Under the pieces are notes generated by a model. The model did not search any database, was not told the origin of the DNA, and saw nothing but the letters and a program-made list of their open reading frames with translations. Below, piece by piece: positions 24,821-33,633 of a DNA stretch of 52,092 nt; position 1 is the stretch's first letter, and each line of letters starts with the position of its first letter. Source of the stretch: Spirochaetales bacterium (GTDB lineage: Bacteria > Spirochaetota > Spirochaetia > SZUA-6 > RPPD01); assembly GCA_016930675.1 (NCBI GenBank), contig JAFGGG010000028.1, positions 1 through 52,092 on the forward strand, in the 5' to 3' direction. The translations under genes and the position numbers were made by a program.

Positions 24821-26053
24821 TTATCGCTGCAGTGAGCCTTGACGGCGGGAGAACTCGATCTTTTCCATCTTTTTAAAGTAATCCGCCTGTTTTTTTATCT
24901 CTTCAATATCTGTTACAACAATCTTATTATTAACCACATTAATTTTTTTGTTTTCAAACATCTTGCGGGTGAGTACTGTTCCCTTGTCCATGGGAAGTCC
25001 TATCATATTTATAAGTTCTTTGGGTCCGAAGTCAAATGTGTAATTCTCTCCCGGTACAACCGGTATTTTGTTTTTTTCCAGCTGCATATAGAGGGCATCA
25101 TACATTCTTCCCAAAGGATCAGTCATAACCGAGTTGGCAAGCTGCTTATAAATGAACCATAATCTTTCCGACAGCAGAGTTGTCAGACTTGAGATGAGTT
25201 TGGGTTGGGTCTGAACCATGCGGCTGAAATTGGCTTTATTCACAACAAGCGCCGAAACATCATCCAGAGCAATGGCTGAGGCCGAACGCGGCATATTTTC
25301 AAGCAAAGCCATTTCACCGAAAATATCACCGCTCTTAAGCAGGGCGAGCATCACCTCTTTATTGTCAACAATCTTGCTTATTTTTACGGTACCTTTTTGG
25401 ATGATGAACAGTTCTCTTCCGGGTTCGGCTTCACTGAAAATCATGGTGTCCTTGGGATAGGCGCGATTGAAATCATTAGGATTAGTATCGAGGTGTACGG
25501 CTTTTGCGTACGGATGAATTTTTGCCATCCGCTCTTTGGCAAGCGGAGTGTTTTCGCTTTGCGGACAGTACTGGATAAATTTATAATACGCGTAGTACGC
25601 CAGGTTGTACTGACTCTGCCTGGCGTAATATTCCGCCACATTGAAAAGATGCGCAACATCCTCTTTGGCAGTGCTCTTAAGTGTAAGCCGGGTGAGGGCT
25701 TCATCCAGATAGCGCATTTTTTGCGAAAAGCTTAAGATAATTTTCATGGCTACGGGGGCGTTCTTTTCTATGAGGTACCCATACTGTTCCCGGTGTACGG
25801 AAATAAGGGACACATCGGTAAGTGCCATAGCGGTTTCAATGTGACTGTGCGCGGACATGGTGGAGATAACTCCAAAAAAATCACCAGGTTCGAGGATTTT
25901 ACCGCCTTCCTCATTAACAATCTCCACCTCTTTACTTATGCGTACCTTGCCTGATCGTATAATATAGAAGTACTCGGCTTTTTGCTTTCCCTCTACAATA
26001 ATATATGAGCCTTTTTTAAAATTCACCAAAGACAGTTGAAGTGGGTTGGACAT
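24821..26053 (-). CDS. Protein with two cyclic-nucleotide-binding domains
   Basis: A 410-residue soluble protein. The first CRP-type beta-roll (about 5-115, GSYIIVEGKQKAEYFYIIRSGKVRIS, GDFFGVISTMSAHSHIETAMALTD) lacks the Glu and Arg of the phosphate-binding cassette. A TPR-like helical segment (FNVAEYYARQSQYNLAYYAYYKFIQYCP) follows. The second beta-roll (about 185-300) has an intact cassette, FGEMALLENMPRSASAIALDD, so it should bind cAMP or a similar nucleotide. The C-terminal 110 residues resemble a degenerate winged-helix region (FGPKELINMIGLPMDKGTVLTRKMFENKKI), so DNA binding is possible but not shown. ATG 26053 is preferred to the TTG at 26065. It converges with the adenylate cyclase gene. 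Confidence 0.82.
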   Translation of the reverse strand: MSNPLQLSLVNFKKGSYIIVEGKQKAEYFYIIRSGKVRISKEVEIVNEEGGKILEPGDFFGVISTMSAHSHIETAMALTDVSLISVHREQYGYLIEKNAPVAMKIILSFSQKMRYLDEALTRLTLKSTAKEDVAHLFNVAEYYARQSQYNLAYYAYYKFIQYCPQSENTPLAKERMAKIHPYAKAVHLDTNPNDFNRAYPKDTMIFSEAEPGRELFIIQKGTVKISKIVDNKEVMLALLKSGDIFGEMALLENMPRSASAIALDDVSALVVNKANFSRMVQTQPKLISSLTTLLSERLWFIYKQLANSVMTDPLGRMYDALYMQLEKNKIPVVPGENYTFDFGPKELINMIGLPMDKGTVLTRKMFENKKINVVNNKIVVTDIEEIKKQADYFKKMEKIEFSRRQGSLQR

Positions 26054-26141
26054 CTCTTTTACCAACTATAAAATCTACTCATAGTATAAAAGTCATACTC
26101 GTACTTGTCAATCTAAAAGATTATTTATTTCGAATCAGCAC

Positions 26142-27857
26142 TTAAAAAATTCCCAAAACCTTAACATCCCTCCAGAAGATGCTGTACTCATGGAGATTGC
26201 CCGTAATTTCTTCATGGATTGATTGAAGATTAGGAAGGCCCGCTTTATAAACAGCCCGGCCGTTGGGAGTGATTTTTCTTAAATTTATAAAACCTTTGGA
26301 CCAGGTAATATGGCGATTATCCAAATTCCCGAAATAATAGGATTTTGCGTTTTCAGGGCTGGGAAAGTCTTTATACCGGCTATTGTCCGCTAAAAAGGGA
26401 TCAACCGGAATCCAGCCCACATTGGGCAGGTAAAACTCCGCCCAAAAATGTCTGATGCTTGATTTTTTATTATCAATAAGAAATCCCGCGACCGGACGTG
26501 CGGGAATGCCTGCGCTTCTGCATAACGTGCAAAACAGGATCGCATACATAAACGAGTCGCCCTGGATTGAATCGGGTGATAATCGCCAAGTACGATATTG
26601 ATACGGATTCAAATAACAAAAAGACATATTCTCGATTATATACTCATAAATTTTTTTGGCAGTCAGATAAGGATTATCCTGGTTTCCTTTAAGCTCGGCA
26701 CTCAGCTGTTTCATCTCAGCCAGCTCCGGTTTGAGGTAGTCATTTTCCCCCGTATAGTGAAGATAAAATTCACTCTCTTTATCATAAGCGGCTGTAATGG
26801 TTCCGGCATCGATTTCTGTTGTAACGGCATAGCGGTCAAAGATATACTCTAATGTTATTTCATGCTGATCACCGTTTTTAAGCTCATCCAGATAGAAAAG
26901 CATCACCCTTTTATAATCAAACAAAGGTCCGAACCTGCTTCTGTTTTGGATATATGAGATTTCTCTTTGCTCTGCTTCTTCAATAATTTTCGGTATCCAA
27001 AGATAGAGGCCGTTATTGGATTCGGAGTTCAGAGTCTTAATGTAAATGGAATACTTTATCGAGTATTTATTGCGATTATGATAGTGCTTATTGCCCGAAG
27101 GATACTGAATTTCCAGATATTTTTGATTACTGTTTCCGTTTTCGGAATAAACATATATATTGCCTGATGTGGCTCCGTCCGGGATTTTTACCTTTATCTC
27201 TTTATCATCCCAACTGATATAATCGAAATCGTTCTTTTTAGCGGAAACCACCGGGAGTGAATCCTCGGCAACATCAGGATTTTTTGTTTGTGTTTTCCAG
27301 GTGAAAAAGACAAGACTTTTACCCTGTTCCCTGCCGAAGCCGTTGCCTTTTATTGTAAGGACCTCACCTACTTTACTTACCAGTGGTATGACGGACAGAA
27401 TATTAGGACCGGTCTGCTGCGGGGTACGCTCGCTTCTGTACATGGCCGAAAAGAGCTCGGGTGTTTCATTGGGATTAGTGTAGATTACAGCGTTTGTTTT
27501 ACCGGTTTTTGTCACCACATAGAGCAGGCCTGATTTAATTTCTTTAGGTATAGCGACAATAATCTGGTTGTCGGTCCATTTAAGGAACGCTGAATCGGTA
27601 AGTGCCAAATCCTCTATATATACCTCACCGCCGGCTTTTTTATCTCCGAAGTTTTTACCGTCAATCTTTAACATGAAACTATGAATATTATTTTCACGGG
27701 ATATTTTTTCGATACTCGGAGGGTAGCCGGATAGCGAAGTATTAATTATGAGTAAAAAGAATAATATAATGAATATGATAATCGGGATAAATTCCGGTCG
27801 TTCATAAAATTTTTTGTTATGGCTTGTTTTTGACGAGGTATCCTGTCGATCGCTCAT
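26142..27857 (-). CDS. Membrane-anchored TIG-domain protein with transglutaminase-like domain, Cys-to-Ser
   Basis: A 571-residue protein with a cytoplasmic N-terminus, one membrane helix (IPIIIFIILFFLLIINTSL, about 25-45) and an extracytoplasmic body. Two IPT/TIG-like immunoglobulin repeats follow (PPSIEKISRENNIHSFMLKIDGKNFGD and GPNILSVIPLVSKVGEVLTIKGNGFG). A transglutaminase-like domain (about 400-500) has SIQGDSFMYAILFCTLCRSAGIPARPVAGF, the His in SIRHFWAEFYLP and the Asp in GWIPVDPFLAD. In the usual family motif GDC the nucleophile is Cys; here the codon is TCG (Ser). Thiol catalysis is therefore doubtful, and it may be a binding domain or use Ser. It starts 2 nt after the exported-protein gene in the sigma/anti-sigma cluster. 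Confidence 0.85.
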   Translation of the reverse strand: MSDRQDTSSKTSHNKKFYERPEFIPIIIFIILFFLLIINTSLSGYPPSIEKISRENNIHSFMLKIDGKNFGDKKAGGEVYIEDLALTDSAFLKWTDNQIIVAIPKEIKSGLLYVVTKTGKTNAVIYTNPNETPELFSAMYRSERTPQQTGPNILSVIPLVSKVGEVLTIKGNGFGREQGKSLVFFTWKTQTKNPDVAEDSLPVVSAKKNDFDYISWDDKEIKVKIPDGATSGNIYVYSENGNSNQKYLEIQYPSGNKHYHNRNKYSIKYSIYIKTLNSESNNGLYLWIPKIIEEAEQREISYIQNRSRFGPLFDYKRVMLFYLDELKNGDQHEITLEYIFDRYAVTTEIDAGTITAAYDKESEFYLHYTGENDYLKPELAEMKQLSAELKGNQDNPYLTAKKIYEYIIENMSFCYLNPYQYRTWRLSPDSIQGDSFMYAILFCTLCRSAGIPARPVAGFLIDNKKSSIRHFWAEFYLPNVGWIPVDPFLADNSRYKDFPSPENAKSYYFGNLDNRHITWSKGFINLRKITPNGRAVYKAGLPNLQSIHEEITGNLHEYSIFWRDVKVLGIF

Positions 27858-27859
27858 TA

Positions 27860-28396
27860 CTATTGCGCCTTTTCATCATCTTGTCCTGTTTCCGGCTGAT
27901 CTTCAAGCTCTTTTTGTTTTATTTCATCTTTATAAGGAACAACTTGTATTTCCAGCTCGATGTTATATTCTTTAGATGAAGTATTGGATACTCCTAACGG
28001 GTAAAGGCGTATTTTTTCACCTAACCTAACCTTTACACTTTTTAAACTGGCCGTATATTTTGCTTGTTTGCCCGGGGTTTCCGTTATCCAGACTTCTCCC
28101 TGAGTAACGAGTACCACAGAATCAGATGCGGTATCATTTTTATAAGGTGTTAAGCCCAGTTTGATCTGTAGATTACCGCCTTGGAGTTTGAGCACCACAG
28201 GTCTTCCCGGAATAGTCACCCGTGCTACACTGAAATTCCAGCTTACTTTACTTCCGGAACTGATCAGTCTGGCATTTATTTTAATTACCAACGCCTGGTC
28301 CAGGAGAGTTTCTATCGGGGCATCATTATTCTGGGCAAAGCCTGCCAAAACAGAACAAGAGAGAAAAAGTGCCAGTAGATTTTTTTTAAGCATCAT
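27860..28396 (-). CDS. Exported protein of unknown function
   Basis: A 178-residue protein with a clear signal peptide (MMLKKNLLALFLSCSVLAGFAQ, cleavage probably after FAQ). The mature part is beta-rich (VIKINARLISSGSKVSWNFSVARVTIPGRPVVLKLQGGNLQIKLGL), with an acidic Glu/Gln-rich tail. No family is recognised. It lies between the anti-sigma gene (24 nt upstream) and the transglutaminase-like gene (2 nt downstream). The three extracytoplasmic products of this cluster may work together in the envelope response controlled by the sigma factor; that is inferred from position. Confidence 0.78.
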   Translation of the reverse strand: MMLKKNLLALFLSCSVLAGFAQNNDAPIETLLDQALVIKINARLISSGSKVSWNFSVARVTIPGRPVVLKLQGGNLQIKLGLTPYKNDTASDSVVLVTQGEVWITETPGKQAKYTASLKSVKVRLGEKIRLYPLGVSNTSSKEYNIELEIQVVPYKDEIKQKELEDQPETGQDDEKAQ

Positions 28397-28419
28397 CCGA
28401 CCTACCTATCAATTTTTAT

Positions 28420-29001
28420 TTATTTATCTATTGCGCAATCGCCGAATTCCGGCTCACCGAATACTGTGAATTGAGAGTCCTCGGGAAGTTCCATCAGTAC
28501 TTCCTGACTGAAATCTTTATTGTTTAGAAGTTTTAGCAGGACTTCAAGATCTTTTGCTTCAAGTCCCTCTATGGGTACCGTAACCTGAATTGGCTGGGTA
28601 TTATAGAGTTCCTGACCTTTATTCGCCATCTGGGTGTTATTTTGCCCCATAAAAAAGAAAAAGGAGGCAAAAAGAATAAAAAGCACGACAGAAAGCATTA
28701 CAGCGGCGGGCATGGGTATATGTACCCTTCTTTTCCAGAAAGGAAGCTCTTTTTCTTGTTGTCGCCCGCTTCCGAGGCTTTTCTCACTGCTATGGAAATA
28801 AATACGCTTATATACTCTGTTGAGAGCTGGTTTAAAATCCGGCTCTTTGTCATGTTTAAGCAGCTGACTCATGGATTGCAATTCTTTCAGCCGTGCTTTG
28901 CATTTAGCACATTCACTGAAGTGCGCTTTTAATTTTTCCGTCCACGGTGTTTCAACCTCACCGTCCACATAAGCAGAAATAATCTCATCCTTCGGACACA
29001 T
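28420..29001 (-). CDS. Zinc-finger membrane anti-sigma factor
   Basis: A 193-residue single-pass membrane protein. The N-terminal cytoplasmic part has a ZAS-type motif (MCPKDEIISAYVDGEVETPWTEKLKAHFSECAKCKARL, with His-x3-Cys-x2-Cys), known to hold ECF sigma factors inactive. A TM helix (AAVMLSVVLFILFASFFFFMG, about 97-117) follows, then a periplasmic region of about 75 residues. The start overlaps the sigma gene by 17 nt, typical of translationally coupled sigma/anti-sigma pairs. MCPKDE at 29001 is taken as the start; an in-frame start two codons upstream is possible. Confidence 0.88.
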   Translation of the reverse strand: MCPKDEIISAYVDGEVETPWTEKLKAHFSECAKCKARLKELQSMSQLLKHDKEPDFKPALNRVYKRIYFHSSEKSLGSGRQQEKELPFWKRRVHIPMPAAVMLSVVLFILFASFFFFMGQNNTQMANKGQELYNTQPIQVTVPIEGLEAKDLEVLLKLLNNKDFSQEVLMELPEDSQFTVFGEPEFGDCAIDK

Positions 29002-29521
29002 AAGCACTCTCTTCCTTTAATATTTTTTCAAGGCGCTCTCTGGCGCGAAAAATTCTCACCTTTACATTTCCTTCGCTAATACCTAAAATGGCTCCGATTT
29101 CCTTATAATTCAATTGCGCGTATTCTTTGAACACCAACACCACCCGCAGTTTATACGGTAATTTATCCAATGCCTCTTGAACAACAATTTTAGTTTCCTC
29201 TTTTAGTACTTCCTTCTCTGTGGATTCCATATATTGGGGAGTAATTTTTTCCAGCTTACTCACCGCATTTTTCTCCCGCATTCGTTTCTTTTCATAGTTG
29301 AGCGACATATTCTTTACCACCCGAATAAGCCAGTATTTGGCCTGGTTAATATCGGGCAGCGGCTCATGACGCTCGTAATACTTGATAAAAGCCTCATGAC
29401 ACAAATCTTCGGAAATTGCCTCGTCACCCGTTATCCTATATGAAACTCGGTAAATTATAGGAAACAATATCGGGTACTCTTCATTAAAACGTTCTTCTCT
29501 ATCTTTTGTTTTCTTCAACAT
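28985..29521 (-). CDS. ECF (group 4) RNA polymerase sigma factor
   Basis: A 178-residue sigma-70-family factor with only regions 2 and 4. Region 2: FPIIYRVSYRITGDEAISEDLCHEAFIKYYE with KYWLIRVVKNMSLNYEKKRMRE. Region 4: ALDKLPYKLRVVLVFKEYAQLNYKEIGAILGISEGNVKVRIFRARERLEKIL, carrying a helix-turn-helix. It should direct transcription of an envelope-related regulon once freed from the overlapping anti-sigma factor. It starts 39 nt after cysS; no autoregulatory promoter could be identified with confidence, so it may be transcribed with cysS. Confidence 0.93.
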   Translation of the reverse strand: MLKKTKDREERFNEEYPILFPIIYRVSYRITGDEAISEDLCHEAFIKYYERHEPLPDINQAKYWLIRVVKNMSLNYEKKRMREKNAVSKLEKITPQYMESTEKEVLKEETKIVVQEALDKLPYKLRVVLVFKEYAQLNYKEIGAILGISEGNVKVRIFRARERLEKILKEESAYVSEG

Positions 29522-29560
29522 ATAAAATCAACTTTCAACACTGTTATGTTACAAATTTTT

Positions 29561-30979
29561 TTATTTTCTTCTCCAGCGCACACCGTCCGGAGTATCTTCT
29601 ATAATTATTCCCTCATCCTCAAGCTGCACTCTAATCTCATCGGCACGTGTATAGTCTTTATTAATCCGCGCTTCATCCCGCTCGTTTAGCAACCGCATCA
29701 ACTTATCATTCAAAACCACATCTTCTAAATGTGCAGCCTCCAAATTTAACCCGAATACTTTGTCCATTTCCAGAACTACTCTCAATTTCAAGTGAGGTTC
29801 GATCTTCTCATCCTTTAACAGGTTCCATAAATCGGATAGACATTTTGGCATGTTAAGATCGTTGAGTAAATTCTCTTGAAATGACTCCAGATGCCGCAGC
29901 GCGTTTCCTGCAATGGGTTCCGAACTATCGTTGTCACTTTGTTTTTTCAACCGGGCCACACGATCCAGCAGATTGTTTCTGGCGGTTCTGGCAGCGTCAA
30001 GATCTTCAAAACTGAAGTTTTGTTGCTTGCGGTAGTGAGCGCCCAAACAGAAATAGCGGTAATCCAGCGCGTCATAACCTCTCTCTTTAAGCGAGTTTAA
30101 GGTTATAAAGTTTTCTAATGATTTGGACATCTTGGCGTTTGAGGTCACTAAAAATTCACCGTGCAGCCAATAATTTACCCATTTTTTACCTGTGGCCGCC
30201 TCGGCTTGAGCGATTTCATTTGTATGATGAACCTGGATATGGTCTACGCCGCCGCAATGAATATCGAAAGTCTCTCCCAAATAGCGGATCGACATGGCAC
30301 TGCATTCTATATGCCAGCCCGGATAACCTCTGCCCCACGGCGAGTCCCACAACATGGCCTGATGTTCGAATTTCGACTGAGTAAACCAAAGCACAAAATC
30401 ATGGGGATTTTTTTTATTTTCATCAACCTCGATCCGGGCGCCCGCTTTGAGATCGGCTAAATTGAGATTGGCAAGTTTTCCGTAATCCGGGAATTTACTG
30501 ATATCAAAGTAAAGATTGCCGCCTTTAAAATAGGTAAACCCGTTTTTTTCGATCCTCACGATAAGATCGATCATGTCTTGGATGTGCTCGGTCGCTTTGC
30601 ATATAATAGTGGGTTTTACGATATGCAGGTGTTCAAGATCCCTGAAAAAGGCATTAGTAAAAAAATCAGCGATCTCCCAGACTGTTTTTCCGGTCTTACG
30701 CGCGCCTATCATCATTCTGTCCTCGCCCTGGTCGGCATCATCCGAAAGGTGTCCTACATCGGTAACGTTCATTACATGTGTCACATCATATTTGAGATAT
30801 TCTAATGTCCTCCTTAGGATATCTTCAAAGATATATGTTTTAAGGTTTCCGATATGCGCAAAGTTATACACTGTGGGCCCGCAGGTGTATAAACCCACTT
30901 TGCCCGGATGAATGGGAGTAAACTCCTGCAGTTTCCTCCCCAGTGAGTTGAAAAGTCTTAGTGCCAAACCTTGTTTCAT
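29561..30979 (-). CDS. cysS: Cysteinyl-tRNA synthetase
   Basis: A class I synthetase charging tRNA-Cys, 472 residues, full length. It shows LYTCGPTVYNFAHIGNLKTYIFEDILRR with the first zinc Cys and a HIGN variant of the HIGH motif, GWHIECSAMSIRYLGETFDIHCGGVDHIQVHHTNEIAQAEA with further zinc ligands, KMSKSLENF for the KMSKS loop, and a C-terminal DALR-type helical domain ending EDTPDGVRWRRK. It is the upstream gene of the sigma/anti-sigma cluster and is divergent from murB. Confidence 0.96.
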   Translation of the reverse strand: MKQGLALRLFNSLGRKLQEFTPIHPGKVGLYTCGPTVYNFAHIGNLKTYIFEDILRRTLEYLKYDVTHVMNVTDVGHLSDDADQGEDRMMIGARKTGKTVWEIADFFTNAFFRDLEHLHIVKPTIICKATEHIQDMIDLIVRIEKNGFTYFKGGNLYFDISKFPDYGKLANLNLADLKAGARIEVDENKKNPHDFVLWFTQSKFEHQAMLWDSPWGRGYPGWHIECSAMSIRYLGETFDIHCGGVDHIQVHHTNEIAQAEAATGKKWVNYWLHGEFLVTSNAKMSKSLENFITLNSLKERGYDALDYRYFCLGAHYRKQQNFSFEDLDAARTARNNLLDRVARLKKQSDNDSSEPIAGNALRHLESFQENLLNDLNMPKCLSDLWNLLKDEKIEPHLKLRVVLEMDKVFGLNLEAAHLEDVVLNDKLMRLLNERDEARINKDYTRADEIRVQLEDEGIIIEDTPDGVRWRRK

Positions 30980-31177
30980 AAGTTTTTCTCTTTTTAGGGT
31001 TCTTTCAAGTATTAAAATATACTAAAATATCTTATTAGAGGAAATTGCATAACTCAAAATATATTAAGTTAGTAAAATACTAATTTTTTATACCATATTA
31101 ATTTAGCAATTTCCATTTTAGGATCTTCCCGCACAAATAATATTTTTGCAGGAAGCTCATTAAAAAGAAATTTTATT

Positions 31178-32092
31178 ATGAATACTTTACAAAAAGCGCT
31201 TAAAAAAATCAATATTGCTTGTCCTTTTGCCTTTAATGAACCCATGCATCTGCACACCAGTTTTAAAATCGGCGGTCCTGCGGATGTTTTTGCCAGACCG
31301 AAGCATGAGAATCATATTAAAGAAATATTTTCTTTCTGTCTTAAAAATAACATTCCATACTTTAGCATGGGATGTGGAGCAAACATTCTGGTTTCGGACA
31401 AGGGGATACGGGGTGTTGTAATTTCACTGGAAGATTTTTCCGGTATCTCAATCAATAAGCTGAAGGTAACGGCCTTAAGCGGTACGCCGTTACAAACGGT
31501 TGTGGAAGAGACCTGTAAGCATGGCCTGGGCGGATTGGATGCTTTTCACAAGATGCCCGGCAGTGTGGGCGGGGCGGTGTGGATGAATGCCCGCTGTTAT
31601 AATGTTTCGATTTCCGACCTGCTTGAATGCGTAGAGATAATTGACGATTCCCTGGAGATAAAAAGAATGGCTGTGGCAAAGCATGAATTTTCTTATAAAC
31701 GTTCACCTTTTCAAAACCAGCGGCTGATTATTGTAAAAGGCACTTTTAAACTGGAAAACGCCGATCCGGAAGATTTAAAAAAGAGGATGGAGGAAATTTA
31801 CAACGATCGGCGGAACAAAGGGCATTTTCTCTATCCGTGCGCCGGGTCCGTGTTTAAAAATAACAGAGATTTTGGCATGCCCAGCGGAAGGCTGATTGAT
31901 ACTCTTAATTTAAAGGGTTATCGTATCGGGGGAGCCCGGGTTTCACCGCAGCATGCAAATATTATTATTAATACAGGTACCGCCAAGGCGCGGGATGTTA
32001 AAGCATTAATTGAATACATACAGCAGCAGGTATTTAAACATTATGGATTTCAACTGGAAAAAGAGATTCTCTATGTAGGAGAAGGCTTATGA
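31178..32092 (+). CDS. murB: UDP-N-acetylenolpyruvoylglucosamine reductase
   Basis: An FAD-dependent cytoplasmic enzyme making UDP-N-acetylmuramate for peptidoglycan. It is a 304-residue type II form. Visible are HTSFKIGGPADVFARPKHE, the FAD-binding MGCGANILVSDKGIRGVVI, MPGSVGGAVWMNARCYN, YKRSPFQ, the proton-donor Ser in YPCAGSVFKNN, LIDTLNLKGYRIGGARVSPQHANIIINTG, and the terminal EKEILYVG with the catalytic Glu. The ATG at 31178 has no good Shine-Dalgarno. Its stop overlaps the mgtE start (ATGA). Confidence 0.96.
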   Translation: MNTLQKALKKINIACPFAFNEPMHLHTSFKIGGPADVFARPKHENHIKEIFSFCLKNNIPYFSMGCGANILVSDKGIRGVVISLEDFSGISINKLKVTALSGTPLQTVVEETCKHGLGGLDAFHKMPGSVGGAVWMNARCYNVSISDLLECVEIIDDSLEIKRMAVAKHEFSYKRSPFQNQRLIIVKGTFKLENADPEDLKKRMEEIYNDRRNKGHFLYPCAGSVFKNNRDFGMPSGRLIDTLNLKGYRIGGARVSPQHANIIINTGTAKARDVKALIEYIQQQVFKHYGFQLEKEILYVGEGL

Positions 32093-33447
32093 GATTAAAT
32101 TTTGAGTATCTTGCTGAGAATATAAAACATCTGAGTGATCAAGCAATAAAACAGACCCTTAACGAGATTCCTCTGGCTGATCTGATAGAGATGTGGGCCA
32201 ATCTTGCGGAAGAAGATGTGGTAAGGGTATTTTTACAGCTTGATCTCTCCGATAAGGTGGATTTAATAAATTCACTGTCCATTTCGCAGCAGGAGTTTAT
32301 TATCCAGCAGCTTTCTACAGCGCATATTAAACGCCTTTTGGAAGAGATGGAACCGGACGATATAACCGACTTTATGCAGGCAGTATCTCCCGAGGTAAAA
32401 GATGCGGTATGGAAATCATTAAGCGATGAAGCAAAAAAAGAGACTCAGTTTTTATTACGGTTTGATGAAGACGATGCGGCCGGTCTGATGACCCCCCGTT
32501 ATCTGGCTATCCAGAGTTCGCTTACTGTGGATCAGGCACTGCGCTGGGTTCGCCGGAACGTACATGATGTGGAGACGATTTATTATATTTATGTAGTGGA
32601 TCAATTAAAGCGCCTGCAGGGAGTTCTTTCTTTGCGGGATATCCTGTCCGGACGGGATGAAGATAAAATTGAAGAAATAATGATAAAAAATATGATTACC
32701 GTGCGCGAGGATACGGATCAGGAAGATGTAGCCAAGATCCTGGAAACCTACGATTTATTGGCTTTACCGGTTGTGGACGGTTATAGGCGGCTGTTGGGTA
32801 TAATCACCTTTGATGATGTTATAGACGTTATCAGAGAAGAGCAGACCGAGGATATTTATAAGATGGGAGCTATGGGCGGAAGCGTTGTCCCTTATCTGGA
32901 AAGTTCGGTCTGGGATCTGGTGAAAAAACGTATTCCGTGGCTTACCATTCTTTTAATTACCGCAACATTCACCGCTAACGTAATAGACCTGTTCCAAAAT
33001 GTATATGCGCAGGCGGCTTTTCTTGTACCGTTTATGCAGCTGATAACCGGTACAGGCGGTAATTCGGGGACACAATCATCCACCCTGATGATTCGCGGGT
33101 TAGCTACCGGTGAACTGGAATTTAAGGATATCGGCAGGGTGTTATTGAAAGAAATCATGGTTGGCGTGCTTATCGGAATTGTCATGGGATGTTTGACAAT
33201 AGTGCGCGTAATGGTATTTGATTTGGGCCTTGCCTTTGATGAGGTTATGATACGTGGTGTGGCCATCGGCCTTGCCATGTCATTTGTTGTTGTTGTGGCC
33301 ACGTTGATAGGAGCTCTCGCGCCTCTGCTTATCAAAAGACTGGGTTTTGATCCCACCGTAGCGGCAGGTCCGCTGATGGCAACAGTTATTGATGTATGCG
33401 GCTTAACTATCTATTTTCAGACAGTACGCATTATATTGAAGCTGTAA
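32089..33447 (+). CDS. mgtE: Magnesium transporter MgtE
   Basis: A 452-residue inner-membrane Mg2+ channel/transporter. The N-terminal helical superhelix (LAEEDVVRVFLQLDLSDKVDLINSLS, about 1-130) precedes two CBS domains (about 130-255; LMTPRYLAIQSSLTVDQALRWVR and MITVREDTDQEDVAKILETYDLLALPVVDGYRRLLGIITFDDVIDVI). Five membrane helices follow from about 280, with the conserved pore region TGTGGNSGTQSSTLMIRGLATGEL and DPTVAAGPLMATVIDVCGLTIYF. The start overlaps murB by 4 nt, so they are coupled. Confidence 0.95.
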   Translation: MRLNFEYLAENIKHLSDQAIKQTLNEIPLADLIEMWANLAEEDVVRVFLQLDLSDKVDLINSLSISQQEFIIQQLSTAHIKRLLEEMEPDDITDFMQAVSPEVKDAVWKSLSDEAKKETQFLLRFDEDDAAGLMTPRYLAIQSSLTVDQALRWVRRNVHDVETIYYIYVVDQLKRLQGVLSLRDILSGRDEDKIEEIMIKNMITVREDTDQEDVAKILETYDLLALPVVDGYRRLLGIITFDDVIDVIREEQTEDIYKMGAMGGSVVPYLESSVWDLVKKRIPWLTILLITATFTANVIDLFQNVYAQAAFLVPFMQLITGTGGNSGTQSSTLMIRGLATGELEFKDIGRVLLKEIMVGVLIGIVMGCLTIVRVMVFDLGLAFDEVMIRGVAIGLAMSFVVVVATLIGALAPLLIKRLGFDPTVAAGPLMATVIDVCGLTIYFQTVRIILKL

Positions 33448-33502
33448 GGGATTTTTTGTTTCGATAATATTTTTTTATTCACTAAATTAATGGGAAGAAA
33501 AT

Positions 33503-33531
33503 TTGAAAAACAGGGTAAGACGCATTATATT
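33503..33531 (+). promoter_or_regulatory. Promoter of the FlgT-like exported-protein operon
   Basis: TTGAAA (33503-33508), a 17-nt spacer and TATATT (33526-33531). The predicted transcription start near 33538 lies just before a 28-codon leader ORF. Confidence 0.55.
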
Positions 33532-33546
33532 TAGAAGTTGAAGCTA

Positions 33547-33633
33547 ATGAGTAAGAAAAAGCCGCAGCGCATTCAGCATTTTTTTATTGATAGTATAACT
33601 AGTGGCTTTTTCGGAAGTAAAGTATATGGGTAA
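33547..33633 (+). CDS. Possible 28-residue leader ORF overlapping the next gene
   Basis: ATG at 33547 opens a 28-codon frame (MSKKKPQRIQHFFIDSITSG then FFGSKVYG) whose TAA at 33631 lies just inside the start of the exported protein at 33626, an 8-nt overlap in another frame. It starts 9 nt after the predicted transcription start and has only a weak GAAG upstream. Such an overlap would allow translational coupling. Its short length means chance cannot be excluded. Confidence 0.3.
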   Translation: MSKKKPQRIQHFFIDSITSGFFGSKVYG

